This document shows, piece after piece, positions 11,404 to 23,337 of a stretch of DNA of 64,000 nt; position 1 is the first letter of the stretch, and the number at the start of each line of letters is the position of its first letter. The position numbers were made by a program, and so were the translations under genes. Location: contig VSJF01000001.1 of NCBI GenBank assembly GCA_009739215.1, forward strand, positions 868,001-932,000, read 5' to 3'. The notes under the pieces were generated by a model. It did no database searches and was not told the DNA's origin. It saw only the letters and a list, made by a program, of their open reading frames with translations. This DNA comes from Floccularia luteovirens. Its lineage: Eukaryota > Basidiomycota > Agaricomycetes > Agaricales > Squamanitaceae.

Positions 11404-13595
11404 TCAATTTTCATTCGGTAAGTCCAAAAGATCAATGGGAGACGTGAAAGTGACCACCTGGAGATAAAAAATACTATGAGCGAAAGTCTATAATCAAACA
11501 TAATATATCTTACATATGGGTGTAGATGTGAAGATGGTACACGCTGGCGCAATTGTACGCCCCGGGAGACGGTTTGGCCATGAACTCTTCCAGGCGTGGG
11601 AGTGACTGACCCTCGGTAGTTAACGCCCGGATGTATGGGATGTTCGGCTGACGTTGATAAGACGAAAGTTTCCAGATGCGTGGAAGCAGTATCATCTGGC
11701 AGAGGACCGAGTGGCTCTGGAGCTAAAGTGGCTATCTGTGGCAGATTTTGATTTGATTCTGTTACATTACTCTCGGCATCAGTTTCGGGTTCGGGTGATG
11801 TTTCGCTTTCTGTCGAATTTCGGCGGTAGGATATCGGTCGTGGAGAACGTTCAACATCATGATACTGAGGTTGGTTTTCTTGGATGGACTGGAAAGAACC
11901 TCCCGGCGTTCGTGCTGAGGTTGTGGGGTAGTTATCAGAAAATTTAGGTGGCGCAGAATTCTCATAGTGATGTTCATAATCAGGTAAGGGGATGCCTGCA
12001 TCTTTTGTGGAATTTTGAGAAAGTACCCTGGCTGTGTACCCCATTTCATTTGCAATTGATCGAGGAAAGAAGACCTGATCAGATGTATGTGTCAACGGAT
12101 TTATGTCCAAAAATAAAATAGATATATGATCTCACATGAAGTGTGATAGCTGAAGAAAAGAAGCTTCCCATACTGCCCATCATCAATAGAAAGTCTGTCG
12201 GGGAGGCATGAGTGAAAATAGGACTTTGACACGGAAATTTTTTTTACCAAATGCAAATCTTTGAGATTCCAACTCAGTAACCGAAAATAAAATGAACAAT
12301 CGAAAGACTCACGGGTTTTTAACAATAGGATACGGTGCTGTAATGCCGTCGACAGCTAATAGGAGTAGTGGGGGAGTGTAAACAAAGCGGAATAAAACCC
12401 GAATACGCTATGGCAAGTTCATGTCATGAGTTGACAGGAATTGTGATTCGACTTACGTTCAGCTGATAGAAGGTCGCCAATCTCACAACAACATCAGGAT
12501 CGGCGCCCTCTGCCTTGACATGTCGTATGAATGCTGGAAATTTTGCGAGGACATACAAAAAGCACAAAGTAGTAGATGTTCCCGCCGCTGAACCAATGAG
12601 AAATATCCAAGCTTGACACTAACCAGACATTATTAAACTATATAGACCATACAGGTCTGATAGATATCGGCGCACCAATTCAAGTTGCCTTCGGGTGATC
12701 AAGGTGGTCAGAGGCATACCAAGTACAGCCACCATACTTGCTATAAATAAATGCTGATTAGAAGAATCCTGTAGAACGATCTTAAATTTAAGTGGTACCT
12801 AGGTACCATGCCCGAAACTCCCAACTTTGAAACCATTCACGTTTTCCTGGGCCTTGATGTAATAAAAACAGCCAGAACGCCAGTTCTGTGAGAATGGCGT
12901 TAACAACATCAAACAGAAAATTAATCAAAATTATACCTTCCAAATGCGTAACTCTGGTTTGCAGGGGTTTATCAGCTATCAATCTTATAATATGATGATT
13001 TCTCCGTACAGCTCAAATGACCAAGCAATGCTGAGAACGAAGTAAAGGGGCAATACCCAGCGGAGGTTTTTCGAGTCCCAGAGCTCGTACGGGCGGGGGA
13101 TGACTAAGCGGTAGTGGCGTGAAGATTTAATTCGCAGTAGGAGGAAGGGGAGAGAAGGTATACGAACTTTCACCTGCCAACACAATGTAACCTAGATGAT
13201 ATGATTGTTATCAACAGCGCAGGGGTTCCCACAAGTGACAGCACGTACCTTCTCTGAACTTCATGACCGTCATTGCCACACCAAAGAGCACAAGTAATGG
13301 GACAGTTGTAATATATGTGTAACTGAAGGGAAAGAGTGTTATAGACGCTCGATATCATGGTTCTCTGATTCACCTACGTCATAACTCGTTTGAAAGCGCC
13401 TGGTTGACGTCCGGAACTCCATTTTAAGCAGGCAAAGCGGTCGTAAGCCCAAAGATGTAGCAAAAGAAATACCATAAACTAAGAGTCTAGTTCAGCTAAT
13501 AGTCGTTGCCAGGCGAGAAAAGAAGGAAGTAAAAAACGTACGAAGCAGGATAAAATAGCCCAGAGAAGGTAGGCTGTCGGAGAACCGTTACTCAT
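11404..13595 (-). CDS. Polytopic membrane protein (seven to eight segments), unknown function
   Basis: About twelve short exons join in phase from ATG 13593-13595 (MSNGSPTAYLLWAIL) to TGA 11404-11406. Hydrophobic segments follow one another: AYLLWAILSCFFMVFLLLHLW, YITTVPLLVLFGVAMTV, WVLPLYFVLSIAW, ILINFLFDVVNAILTELAFWLF, SMVAVLGMPLTTLI, AWIFLIGSAAGTSTTLCFLYV, LFRFVYTPPLLLLAVDGI and LLMMGSMGSFFSSAITLH. The loop HQGPGKREWFQSWEFRAW and the end of the membrane part, VFFPRSIANEMGY, look like family signatures. A cytoplasmic tail of about 160 residues rich in Ser, Pro and acids ends HPYVVTFTSP. The acceptor at GTGTCAAAG (not the later GACAG) restores the frame before LLMMGSMG. The topology resembles a heptahelical receptor, but I cannot assign a family with known function. 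Divergent from SDO1 across 260 bp. Confidence 0.75.
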
Positions 13596-13855
13596 AGAGA
13601 GTCAGGGTAAAACGCTGAGGGGATTGAGAAAGCCAGTTTGATAGAATGTATGGATGAAAGGCGTTGAGATGGTATACACAACTGATGGTATTCGTAAAGG
13701 AACAAGATATTTATATAATGTTCATGTCCGTTCGAATTCCCAGGTACGTACAAACTTACTTTGCACTTAAGGAAAGATCGGTCCTTGCCGAGTCATCAGC
13801 TCTTCCTCATAATTAACACAACCACACCAGATATCATATTCTAATTTTGAGCAAC

Positions 13856-14964
13856 ATGCCACAAATTCAGCAGCCATCGAATCAGATCAAGTGATAACGC
13901 GTTTGCCCTTGTTTCGTATATGTAGGGGCTTCCTAACAAACTAATTTTACAGGCTAACAAACGTTTCTATAGTACGACTGAAAAAGGGTGGGAAGCGATT
14001 TGAGGTGCAAAAAGTTGTTGCTATCTTTCATATTATTATCCTTATCCGTCTTTCAGATTGCTTGTTACAAGAACAAAGTACAAGAGTGGAGAACTGGAGT
14101 GTTCGTCGTTGTGATTGTGGGGATCCCAACGCAATGTGCTTATCTGGCCCTTGTTATAGCGAAACAAACCTGGACGATGTGTTGCAAATTAGCAATGTGT
14201 TCATTAATGTCTCCAAAGGCGAAGTAGCTAAGAGTGGGGATCTCCAGAAAGCTTTTGGAACGTCAGAAGTGCCAGACATTGTCAAAGAGGTGAGCAGTAG
14301 ATCATTATCAGAGTCTTTGTAAATCAAATCAATAACATTCACTCACCACCAAATTAAATAGATTCTCAAAAAGGGAGAAGTCCAGGTTGGCGAAAAAGAG
14401 CGCGAACATGACCTTACCTCACTACGGAAGGAAATAGCGACACTCGTAGCAGACAAGTGTGTAGAGCCAGACACCCAGCGCCCATACCCAGTAGGTATGA
14501 TCGAGAAAGCCATGGCCGAAGCCGGATTCAGTGTTAAACAGAACAAAACTGCTAAAAGTCAAGTATGTTCCTCGATTTTCTAACCTACCTCTTATCGTTT
14601 GTTAATTGCCGCCCAGGTTTCTGAATGTATCCGGTTGTTGCAGAGTGACTCCAAGCTGCCGATACAACGTGCCCGAATGCGGATCAAGGTTTCTATGCCT
14701 GTTGCAGATGCGCAAAACATTCGGGAGAAAATCATCGAAGGTGCTGAGAAGATAGAGAATGATGATATGGGCCAAGAGGAATGGCATGTCGTAAGTTTTT
14801 ATATAACATTTCCATCTCTTTAATCCGAAAAAATGACTATATCTTGGTAGACAATGTTAATCGACCCGGGACAATTCCGCGTTATCAACGAGTTGTTACA
14901 GAAAGAGTGTAAAGGTCGTGGCCGCATCGAGACGATGTCATTTGCCGCAACCGCAAGCAGCTGA
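13856..14964 (+). CDS. SDO1: Ribosome maturation protein SDO1/SBDS
   Basis: Exons 13856-13890, 13953-14004, 14057-14100, 14160-14289, 14362-14562, 14617-14790 and 14851-14964 add up to exactly 250 codons (249 residues), close to the family's usual 250. The start MPQIQQPSNQIKLTNVSIV, the YKNKVQEWRTG stretch, GDLQKAF, VEPDTQRPYPVGMIEKAM and FSVKQNKTAKSQ are diagnostic for SBDS. The protein has the N-terminal FYSH domain, the central helical domain and the C-terminal ferredoxin-like domain (ARMRIKVSMP...WHVTMLIDPGQFRVIN). With the GTPase Efl1 it releases Tif6 from the 60S ribosomal subunit in the cytoplasm. Convergent with ALG1, stops 134 bp apart. Confidence 0.95.
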
Positions 14965-15097
14965 TTGGTCTGTCAGCTAGAGATAAATACACAAGATGTT
15001 ACTATTATTGGAGGAAGAACGTGATGATATATGTATTAGAAAATTCTCAATGTCTTTGGACGAGCAAACATTGCGCCTTCTGACCCAAGGATTACGC

Positions 15098-17221
15098 TCA
15101 TAAATTGACATCGCTAAGAATGATAGGCCGTATTACACGACCCCAATTCTCTTCCCATGTGTTCCATGGTCTGCTGCTCTCACCATCATTAACATATTCC
15201 GTGTGGCTTGGGATATAAGGGTGTGAGGGTTTGATGGTTTTCTTTGAGGCCTGTGAAAGGCCGGATGATAGGGTTTCCAGTCGAGGTGAGTTTGGGAAAG
15301 AAGTGAATAAGGACTAGATAGAAATTTGTCAGATATACCTCAATTTGGATGGGCATGAAAAACTATTTACCTCAAATTGTTCTGCTAGCTGTGGGGCTGT
15401 CTCGAAAATCAGTCCATTCTTCCCGTCTTTCACTAACTCGTGTATACTTAGATTCCGATATGACACTCAATACCAAAATAAAACTACCAAGAAACTGGCT
15501 TGCGTACCACGAAAATTTGAGTGCGCACACCGGCAAACCACAACCAAACATGTCAACCACTTTCATCGGCAGATCAAGCGCCGAAGAGCTCGAATGGAGA
15601 CAGACTCCCAGATCAGCTGAGCCTACAATAACAATGGCGGTTCGCTTATAGATCAATGCAGAGAAAGAAGACGAACCAAGAAGTATAGGATAGTCCTCAG
15701 CTTCTAGCCATAGACTGATACATCGCACCCATTGCCACGACTCTTGCAAGCGACCAACTTGGGTCATATATTTGTTTCTAAGTGGTCCTTTTCCTGTCAG
15801 GACTACAAGCAATTTGGGCAGCATTCCTTCATTGGTATTCTTCGTGTCTACATTCTGGGAAGCCAGCTCCCTTGCTCGTACTTCGTACATACCAAGCGCA
15901 TCTAGTAAAATCCCAAAATCCTCATCAGGAGTCCATGATGTACTTGATACCAATAATGCTGGTCGGTCAGGGCGAAGGGACGGCATCCGTATTTCAGTAT
16001 ACACTGGGATGGCTTCACTCACAGGAGTGTGAACGCGTGAACTGAGTTTGGCTTGGTAATTGCTCAAATTTTGTATATTACTTGTTGAGGACGGTCCAGC
16101 CTGGGAGGTACAAGTAAATGTTGTGGAATATGGAGGTGCAGATTTTGGGAGAAATCCGGGAAGAAAATTCTGTGCGGTGAGAGCTGGTTGAAGCCTTCGG
16201 AAAAGCTGAGTAACACAATGTTTTTAGTTTGACATATGAATAAAATAAAAGGAGAACCAAACCTCGTGGACTTCTTGAGCTGAAGCTCGATGGAAATGCT
16301 GGGGAGGTCGGTCATATAAGACAATCTTTAGTCCTCTATGGGAAGTGAAGGTTAATACGAAAACAACACGTAGAGGGGTTTTTGACATACTGTATATCCC
16401 ACTTTCTCTTCCAAGAATTCACACATAGCTTGTGTAACAAAGAGATGGGCATACGCCGATCGGCCAAACGTACTTTCTAACCTAAATATGCAAAATTAAT
16501 ACAACCCGGAGTATATAATTGTCATGGATTCAACATACCACATAGACAAGCGCACAAACGGATGGTTCGTTCCTAGTTTCAATGCAAGTATAGTATAGCC
16601 AAGATTATGCCAATCAATTATAAGTTTGCTGCCTCTTAAACGAGCGACAATCTGCGCTAACAGTAAAGTTGGAATGCTTGGAGGGTTCTTGTTGCAGTGT
16701 CGGTGATAAGACGGATGAGATACCACAAATGATGGCTCACCTGTACCAGAATAAACTCTGGAGGACATTTTATTTGAAATAGGACTAGAAGAATAGATGC
16801 AATTTGTTGAATGATTTTTACGGGAGCTGCAATGACGAATGGGAGTGATGCTAATATCTTTGGTGGTTCGGGTAGATATCGTATCTGGACTTTGGGTAGC
16901 CGCTCAAGTGATGGGATTGGTTTCGAGCCTTTTTTACAGCTGAATTGGTGTGTACACATGTATAAATTGGCACGTACCTCCGTAACCAATGAGATCTGTC
17001 ATGAAACCATTCTCCGCGAAACTCTGCGCGTGATACATCATCCTAGGACTACGCCCTATATCACCTAGAACAAGTATAGCAACAGAGCGCATGGAATGTT
17101 GATTACGGGGCTGAAGCTTCTTCCATGTTGTCCATGTTAGCCAAGGGAGAAGGATCACAGTCGCAATATAAAATGTAAAGTCCGATACTGGGGGGTGCTG
17201 TGAGGGTATTGTGGATGACAT
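15098..17221 (-). CDS. ALG1: Chitobiosyldiphosphodolichol beta-mannosyltransferase ALG1
   Basis: The protein starts [15 protein letters not shown] with one N-terminal membrane anchor ([14 protein letters not shown]), then [23 protein letters not shown], the hallmark of Alg1. Later blocks are [65 protein letters not shown] and the donor-binding end [19 protein letters not shown], followed across an intron by [13 protein letters not shown]. The last exon ends [10 protein letters not shown]. Alg1 (GT33) adds the first mannose to GlcNAc2-PP-dolichol on the cytosolic face of the ER for N-glycan precursor synthesis. At least seven exons; I derived the final two introns and the one before LFRRLQP. 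Divergent from NFU1 with about 206 bp between start codons. Confidence 0.94.
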
Positions 17222-17427
17222 ATCAACGATGCCGTTGTGTATTTTATCTATTCCAACTTATTGTCGTTGGGTGGCATAAGAATGTGAGCGTTCGCCGGTC
17301 CATCATTGAAATAAGAAGCTTGACACGTGGGATCGTGTCTGAACTGGTCCGGCCGATCACATAATCCTACCGAGACGGATGAGCAGACCTCTCGGACTCA
17401 ATTTTCTACCTTTTGTCATCATCCATA

Positions 17428-18406
17428 ATGTCTGCTGCCTCACTTACTTCCACCTCAATACGACAACTCACCCGGGCTTGCAAATGTCCTGCCCCAAAAA
17501 TTCGTGTTTCAGCATTATGTTCTTCCAGAGCATTCTCGACGCGTAGTTCACAGAACACACCATTTCGCTCTAATTTCTATTCCTTATCTTCAGTGCGGCC
17601 TCGGCAACATAGTGTGCCCTTAGCGCTAAAGCCAATTCTTTGTGAGTGTCTCTCCCATATTTCTCGTATCCTTCCGGCTCATTTGAGTAGCACGTTCGAT
17701 GTTTATTCAGACAGAAACTACCCCAAACGACGACTCACTCAAATTCATACCTGGTGTGCAGGTTATGGGTGATGGTACTGCCGAATTTCTAGATACACGT
17801 TCAGCTCTTACATCTCCTCTTGCCATCCGTTTGATGGGAATCGAGGGTGTCTCCACGGTTTTCTACGGGCCAGATTTTGTCACGGTATCTAAAGATTCAG
17901 GAACACCCGTGGTCTGTGATAAAACCAGAGATATATTCTGTGCTGATGGAGTTCTTCTCCTCTGGACAATCTCTGTTTAGAAGTGAAGAAGAAAGAGATA
18001 AAGCTGGTCCACAAGATACCCTCATCTTGGACACAGATTCGGAGACTGTAGCTATGGTAAAAGAACTTTTGGAAACAAGAGTACGACCAGCTATCATGGA
18101 AGACGGGGGAGATATTGAGTATCGAGGTTTTGATGAGACTGGTGATGGACTAGTTAGAGTTAAGCTAAAGGGTAGTTGCAGAGGATGTTCTTCGAGCACT
18201 GTGACGCTGAAGACTGGGATCGAGAGAATGCTGATGCACTATATTCCCGAAGTTAAAGGCGTGGAACAGGTGTGTGTTAGATCCATTGGTTTCATTGGGC
18301 TCTGGTCACACTATGTATACAGGTTCTCGACGAAGAAGAAGAAATTGCGCTTAGTGAATTTTCCAAGCTGGAAGAAAAGCTATCGAAGAAGAAAGATTCT
18401 ACGTAA
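17428..18406 (+). CDS. NFU1: Mitochondrial iron-sulfur factor NFU1, with an apparent +1 frameshift
   Basis: Exons 17428-17641, 17691-18269 and 18323-18406. An Arg/Ser-rich presequence precedes the Nfu N-domain (FIQTETTPNDDSLKFIPG, SPLAIRLMGIEGVSTVFYGPD), and the C-domain has MEDGGDIEYRGFD and the cluster-binding CxxC in KGSCRGCSSS. The end is an acidic/Lys-rich tail. Reading phase breaks inside exon 2: up to 17899 the frame gives FVTVSKDS, while from 17901 the frame one base later gives HPWSVIKPEIYSVLMEFF, which the family expects directly after it. The GG at 17900-17901 carries one base too many (total exon length is 877, not a multiple of three). No intron of usable size fits. Either a sequence error or a real loss-of-function allele; the rest is intact. 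Nfu1 hands [4Fe-4S] clusters to lipoate synthase and others. Confidence 0.88.
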
Positions 18407-18654
18407 GCTTTTCCCCTACAGTATGTTGAACAGAGCTACTGACGACTCCGAGCAGTATGGCGCAATATATGTCGGTATGATGTGGATATAACATACATTA
18501 CGACTGGCATTTTTAAATCTTGTAATTCCGAGCTATACAAATATATAAAAAATGCGAAAGTCTGTTTCTGGAGCGTCACAAATAAAATACGTCATATTAG
18601 AAAGAAGGGATTTTCGAAGCTAATGCGCTTAATACCAACGCACATACCCTTACA

Positions 18655-20029
18655 ATGTCAACGGTACCTAAAGCTATCCTTTACATATATCAGTACTCAG
18701 TCTGGTCTGCGGTAGGTGAGTATTTGAGTATCGGTCATGTTGTTCCAAATCAAATGTGATTTGACCCATCTAGCACTTCTTGCAATGTTGGTGGTGTTTT
18801 CTCTCAATGCGGAGGGTTCTTACATGATTTTTCACATCGCAGACAGGAAAAAGGATATGGAATAGATGAAATAGATGTCAAAATGGTTGATTTGGGTGAG
18901 TCTTATCGACCATAGCGTGATCGATTCGCGATGTTAATGTAATACAGGCAAAGGAGTGAATTTTGATCCTACATTCCTACGTCTTAATTCAAAAGGTTCG
19001 CTCAAATTATGATTATATGACTGTCTAGGAATCTAAATGATCAAGCTTTCTTATAGCCACTGTTCCAGTCTTGGTGGTTCCGCTGGAAAAGACCCTATCA
19101 GAGGATGTGGATAGCCGCTACAAGGCAATCACTGATGTTAAGGTGATCAAATCTGATCCCAAAATTATTCATGCGTTAGCTAAACATTAAACAAGGCAAT
19201 TGTCGAGTTTCTCGATAAATCGCGCTCTGCTATAGCGCGAACGAACACGACGTCTCAAGCACCTGCACCAACGCTCACTCCAGCTACAATAGCGGCTATG
19301 ACTACTTGTAAAACAATCGTTGATGAGATTTTGCATTCAAATGAAGGGGATCCCGATCGCCTTCGCACCTACAATGCACGAGATGACAACTCGTTACGGA
19401 TACTTGCCAAAAATTCGTTGCCGTCTTTGGAGGGAAGACGCGAAGCTCTGGAGGGCTTCATTTCTGATGCAGAAAGCGAAAAGATCCATATGTCTGCAAA
19501 GGTGATAGCATTTTGGCAAGATAAAAGAGAGACAACGAATAAGCTATTGGACGTCCTGCGTGTCGCTGACAAGAGCGTGGACGAGTTGGATGCCGATGCG
19601 CAACAAAAACGACAGGAATTCTTTACACAAGCACGGACAGCATGGGATGTAGATCTTACAGAAGTGTTAGGAATGTTGAACATGACACTACTCTGCCCGT
19701 TCGCACTCGGTAAGCTTCAAAATACATATGAATACTATATTGAATGGGCCACTTTGAAAGGTGATCAATTTTCGATCGCTGATCTGCACATAATGGGATG
19801 GCTTGCGACACTGATGGCACTTGTGGGAGCAACTGTTACAGATGATGGAGATGTGGCAGTTGGGAAGTTAGAGGAATATATAGGGGGAGGGTTTGCGCTT
19901 ACTAGGAATTTCAAGGGGGTGGAAGCAGCGCAAAGGAATGATAGGGCACGAAGCAGGATAGCAGTTGTGTGGGACACATACAAAGAGAGGAAGAGCTGGC
20001 AAGAAGTATATGGGAAAGGATTATTTTAA
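18655..20029 (+). CDS. Glutathione S-transferase-like protein
   Basis: Seven exons join in phase to 347 residues: 18655-18715, 18774-18790, 18847-18895, 18948-18995, 19057-19142, 19196-19709, 19761-20029. Exon 2 is only 17 nt. The N-terminus (KAILYIYQYSVWSAVALLAMLEKGYG...VDLGKGVNFDPTFLRLNSKATVPVLVVP) is a thioredoxin-like GST N-domain: the cis-Pro stretch ATVPVLV is clear, while the usual catalytic Ser/Cys/Tyr is not obvious. The C-terminal helical part ends with LGDQFSIADLHIMGWLATL, the typical GST C-domain motif. The last intron (51 nt) is in frame, so retention would not stop the protein. The middle is longer than in standard GSTs. Substrate unknown. Confidence 0.82.
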
Positions 20030-20104
20030 AATTGTAGATACACGTGACATTGTATGTTAAGTAAAGTTTGTCTTGAAAGTTATCATTTTACGAGTCTCTT
20101 GCAA

Positions 20105-20215
20105 CTTATTCCACTCTTCCACCCTTCCCCTTCCTTGTCTCTTCTACTATACACCACTCTTCACCACCTCCTATCCCTACCTTCTCGCCCCCCACCATTT
20201 GATCCGTTTCCTGGT
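20105..20215 (+). promoter_or_regulatory. Pyrimidine-rich leader of the GT31 gene
   Basis: Almost every base between 20105 and 20215 on the + strand is C or T, broken only by single purines. It ends about 45 bp before the GT31 start codon at 20260. CT-rich tracts just upstream of the start are common near fungal transcription start sites. Confidence 0.4.
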
Positions 20216-20259
20216 CAACGCCATATCGTGTGCAGGGACATTCACCTTCTTTAGTATAT

Positions 20260-22731
20260 ATGGCTTTTTCTGTCAATTTTTTGCAGCCTCCCAGCCCTCG
20301 CACACCTACATCGCCTCGGGTAGCCGACTATGACAGCTCTTCCAGCACTGATTCTGAAGTTACATCACGCTTGCATGGTACACGGTCACGGGCACAGTAT
20401 GTCCCCTCCAGTTCAGCGACAGGTTCAATAGGCACTCCTCGTTCCGTATTCCTCTTTCCACCAGCTTTCCCTTCTGGACGCTCTTCACTATCTTCTACGG
20501 CGACAAATACCCCACTTCCTTCCCGCTCAACCTCCCCTCTGCCCCATTTTTACTCGTTAAACCCTTCCTCCTCATGTGCATCGGATACCGATAGCGATTC
20601 AAACTCAACCTCACCGCTAACTAGAACAGGGAACAATGCAAACCGATGGTGGAGGGAACGTAGGGGAAGTTGGTGGGGCGTTTCCCGCAGGCGCAGGAAA
20701 CGAAATACCAGAATGATTAGAACTGTCAAAAAGTTATTGAGAAGACTTCTCCGACATCCATTCTGTCCCGGACAACCAATTACAATTGTAGGTCGTCTTA
20801 TTAGCATTCTACATACCTCTTTAACTAACTCACTCAGGTCTTGACATCAATATTGTTTTCAATATTCGCCATATCGCTCACCCTTTTGCTCATATATGTA
20901 TTGAATCCCGATAAAGAACCATTACCCTGGCGGGCCTACTGCGCATTCCCATCCATGCCCACCTCATATGAATCCACAACATCTTATACACCATATTCTC
21001 ATTCTAATGCATCCTCTGCTACAGGAGTTCCACCATTTCCTCCTTCCAATCTCGATGTTCTTCCCCCGGCTGGCCTTTTTATCGGTGTTTTTTCAATAGA
21101 TTCTGCTTTTGAGCGTCGGATGCTCGTTAGGTCAACATGGGCAAGTCATCCACGGAGTAGAGACGGTTCTGCAGGAGGCGATCACGGAGTTGGCACATCT
21201 CGCTCTATTGTACGCTTTATTCTCGGTCAACCATCCAAAGATTGGGAGAGACGGATAAATCTCGAAATGGAAAGTGAGTTTCAAGTACTTTTGAATCCTT
21301 ATTTACGTATTGATTTGTTTTCTTTTTCGAAGTGTATAATGATATCGTAATTCTTCCTATACAGGAAAACATGAATCGCGGAAAGACCCACACCTTCTTC
21401 TCTTGGGCTTCTATCAATGCCTGGGTTCCTCCCTTGTACTTGCCTTCTACCGTTCCACCGCCACAGTTTTCTTACTCCAATCATACCAACACACCGCCTC
21501 CCTTAGCTCCTCATGACCCATCTCAAGTTTGGGAAGATGAACATTCCGGAGAAGCCAAGGCCTGGGTCAGGCCTGATTATATAGTGAAAGTTGATGATGA
21601 CTCCTTCGTCATGTTGGCAGAGTTGGAATCTCGTCTACGGCTTGAGCTTCATACCAAACAGCTACCCATCGACGATAAAACGCCTCATCATGACACCCCT
21701 GCGACAGAAAACGTTAATAATATGTACTCATCATTATCAAAAGGATTTAATCACTCTTCAACATCAGAACTAGAATCGGCAACAACAGCTAAACCTGTTG
21801 GGATGTTGCGGTCACGTATACCCGTCTCGACGTACGATAATGATCCTATGGTGTACTGGGGATATTTTGTTAGTAATCGCCTGCATGAGTTTATGGCTGG
21901 CGAGTTATATGCCCTAAGCTGGAGCCTTGTCGACTGGGTCGCGAAGGAACCTGCAATCAAGACATTAACAAAAGGTGCAGAGGACAAACAAACCGCGAAG
22001 TGGATGCGACTTCACCCACGAGCGTCAGAAATTAGATGGGTTAGTGAACGTTGTTGGATCTACGATCACCCTCGCTCGGGAACTGTGTACGTGATATATT
22101 TTATTGATTCTGTAAGCCGGGAACTCAGATGGATTTAGTTATTCACATGGCTATCTCTTCCCTTCGGAAGTTAGCAGGATTAAGAGCAGCATGCAAGCTT
22201 ATTTTGAGTCGCCTGCTCAAGCTGTGTTTAGCGACCCAGTGTCGTCCGTCGGGTCACATAGTCCGACTCCGGCTGCATGGGCACACTCGAGTGTCTCAAC
22301 TTTCAATGTACGTTATGTACCCCCACTACCAGATCTTTCCACGGCACATAGTGTAGAAGCATTGGTTGAAGGAAGTGACATGTCGAAATTGCGTGAAGGT
22401 CAGTTTCAAATTTCATCAATTCATGATGTTTTATCTCAAGAATTTGGTTTATACTCTAGGGAGTCTTATGACACCGGAATACGCTTGGATACATCGCGAA
22501 GGTAGACGGAAGCGGTACGAAGGAAAACGGGTGGGAGGAACTGTTGTTGTACACTTTATCAAGAAAAATATGTGGTTCCTTGAGACGGCATTGGCGTTGT
22601 TGGAGGGCGAAGAATTGTCGGAGTCAGAGAGATATGAATATTTCAACAATATGGAACGCCTGGAAAGACGGCCGGTACATCCTACACATAGTGCGCCAAA
22701 GACAACTACAAACCATACTCGACCACTATGA
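20260..22731 (+). CDS. Golgi type II membrane glycosyltransferase, GT31-like
   Basis: Exons 20260-20787, 20838-21273, 21333-22086, 22139-22398 and 22460-22731 total 750 codons (749 residues). A Ser/Pro-rich N-terminal tail of about 155 residues and an Arg-rich stretch precede one membrane anchor (ILFSIFAISLTLLLIYVL), giving type II topology. The lumenal part has the GT31 order: LFIGVFSIDSAFERRMLVRSTWA, then FILGQPSKDWERRINLEME, YNDIVILPIQENMNRGKT, and the metal-binding DxD in YIVKVDDDSFVMLAEL. Later come VYWGYFVSNRLHEF and ERCWIYDHPRSGT. Family members transfer galactose or GlcNAc in beta-1,3 linkage in the Golgi; donor and acceptor are not readable here. Convergent with the next gene. Confidence 0.85.
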
Positions 22732-23337
22732 CCCGGACACAGGATAACGAAAAGATAGGCAAAATCCTCAATTAACGCGATCCCTCCCTCACACCTTCCT
22801 TTCCTACCAAAGAAGTGCACAAAAAGACATACTCACACAATCAAATTCAATGTACTCTAATCCTGCATAAACAAAGAACTATTTCAATTGCATTCTCCTT
22901 TTTTCATATACCACGAAACAACACTTTTTATCTCGTCCTTAACGGTCTTTTTTTTTTCAAATTGCTTCAATTTTTCTTTTGGACCTTCCCATCGAATACA
23001 TGGTTTACTTTCTTTTTTTTCTTCTGCTACTCTACACAATTGTAGAACTCCTATTTTTCTTTTCGATGACGAAGACAGTTAGATATATATTGGTGGTTTA
23101 TTTCAATCTGTAGTCGATCTTTTTGTTACCTTTTTTCTTGCATTTTCCATAAAGAAATAACGATTAACGCAGAAACTTTTTCTTCTCGATCTATTTGATT
23201 TGAGTGGGTCTGAAAATGTTTTGTATGCTCTACAAACTGGTCTTTGCTGTAACCTGTGTTATCACAGGAAAAGGGAAAAGGAAAGATTTTGAAAAGATAC
23301 AACTGGGCGAAAACAACCAATACATGTATATATACAT
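22732..23337. other. Convergent 3' intergenic region
   Basis: Lies between two stop codons. Rich in T runs (around 22950-22960 and 23010-23025), consistent with 3' untranslated regions and transcription end. No coding signal seen. Confidence 0.4.

Noticed and set aside
8112..18406. Iron-sulfur gene cluster (ISA1 with NFU1)
   Set aside because: The genes are 9 kb apart with five unrelated genes between, so linkage is probably chance.
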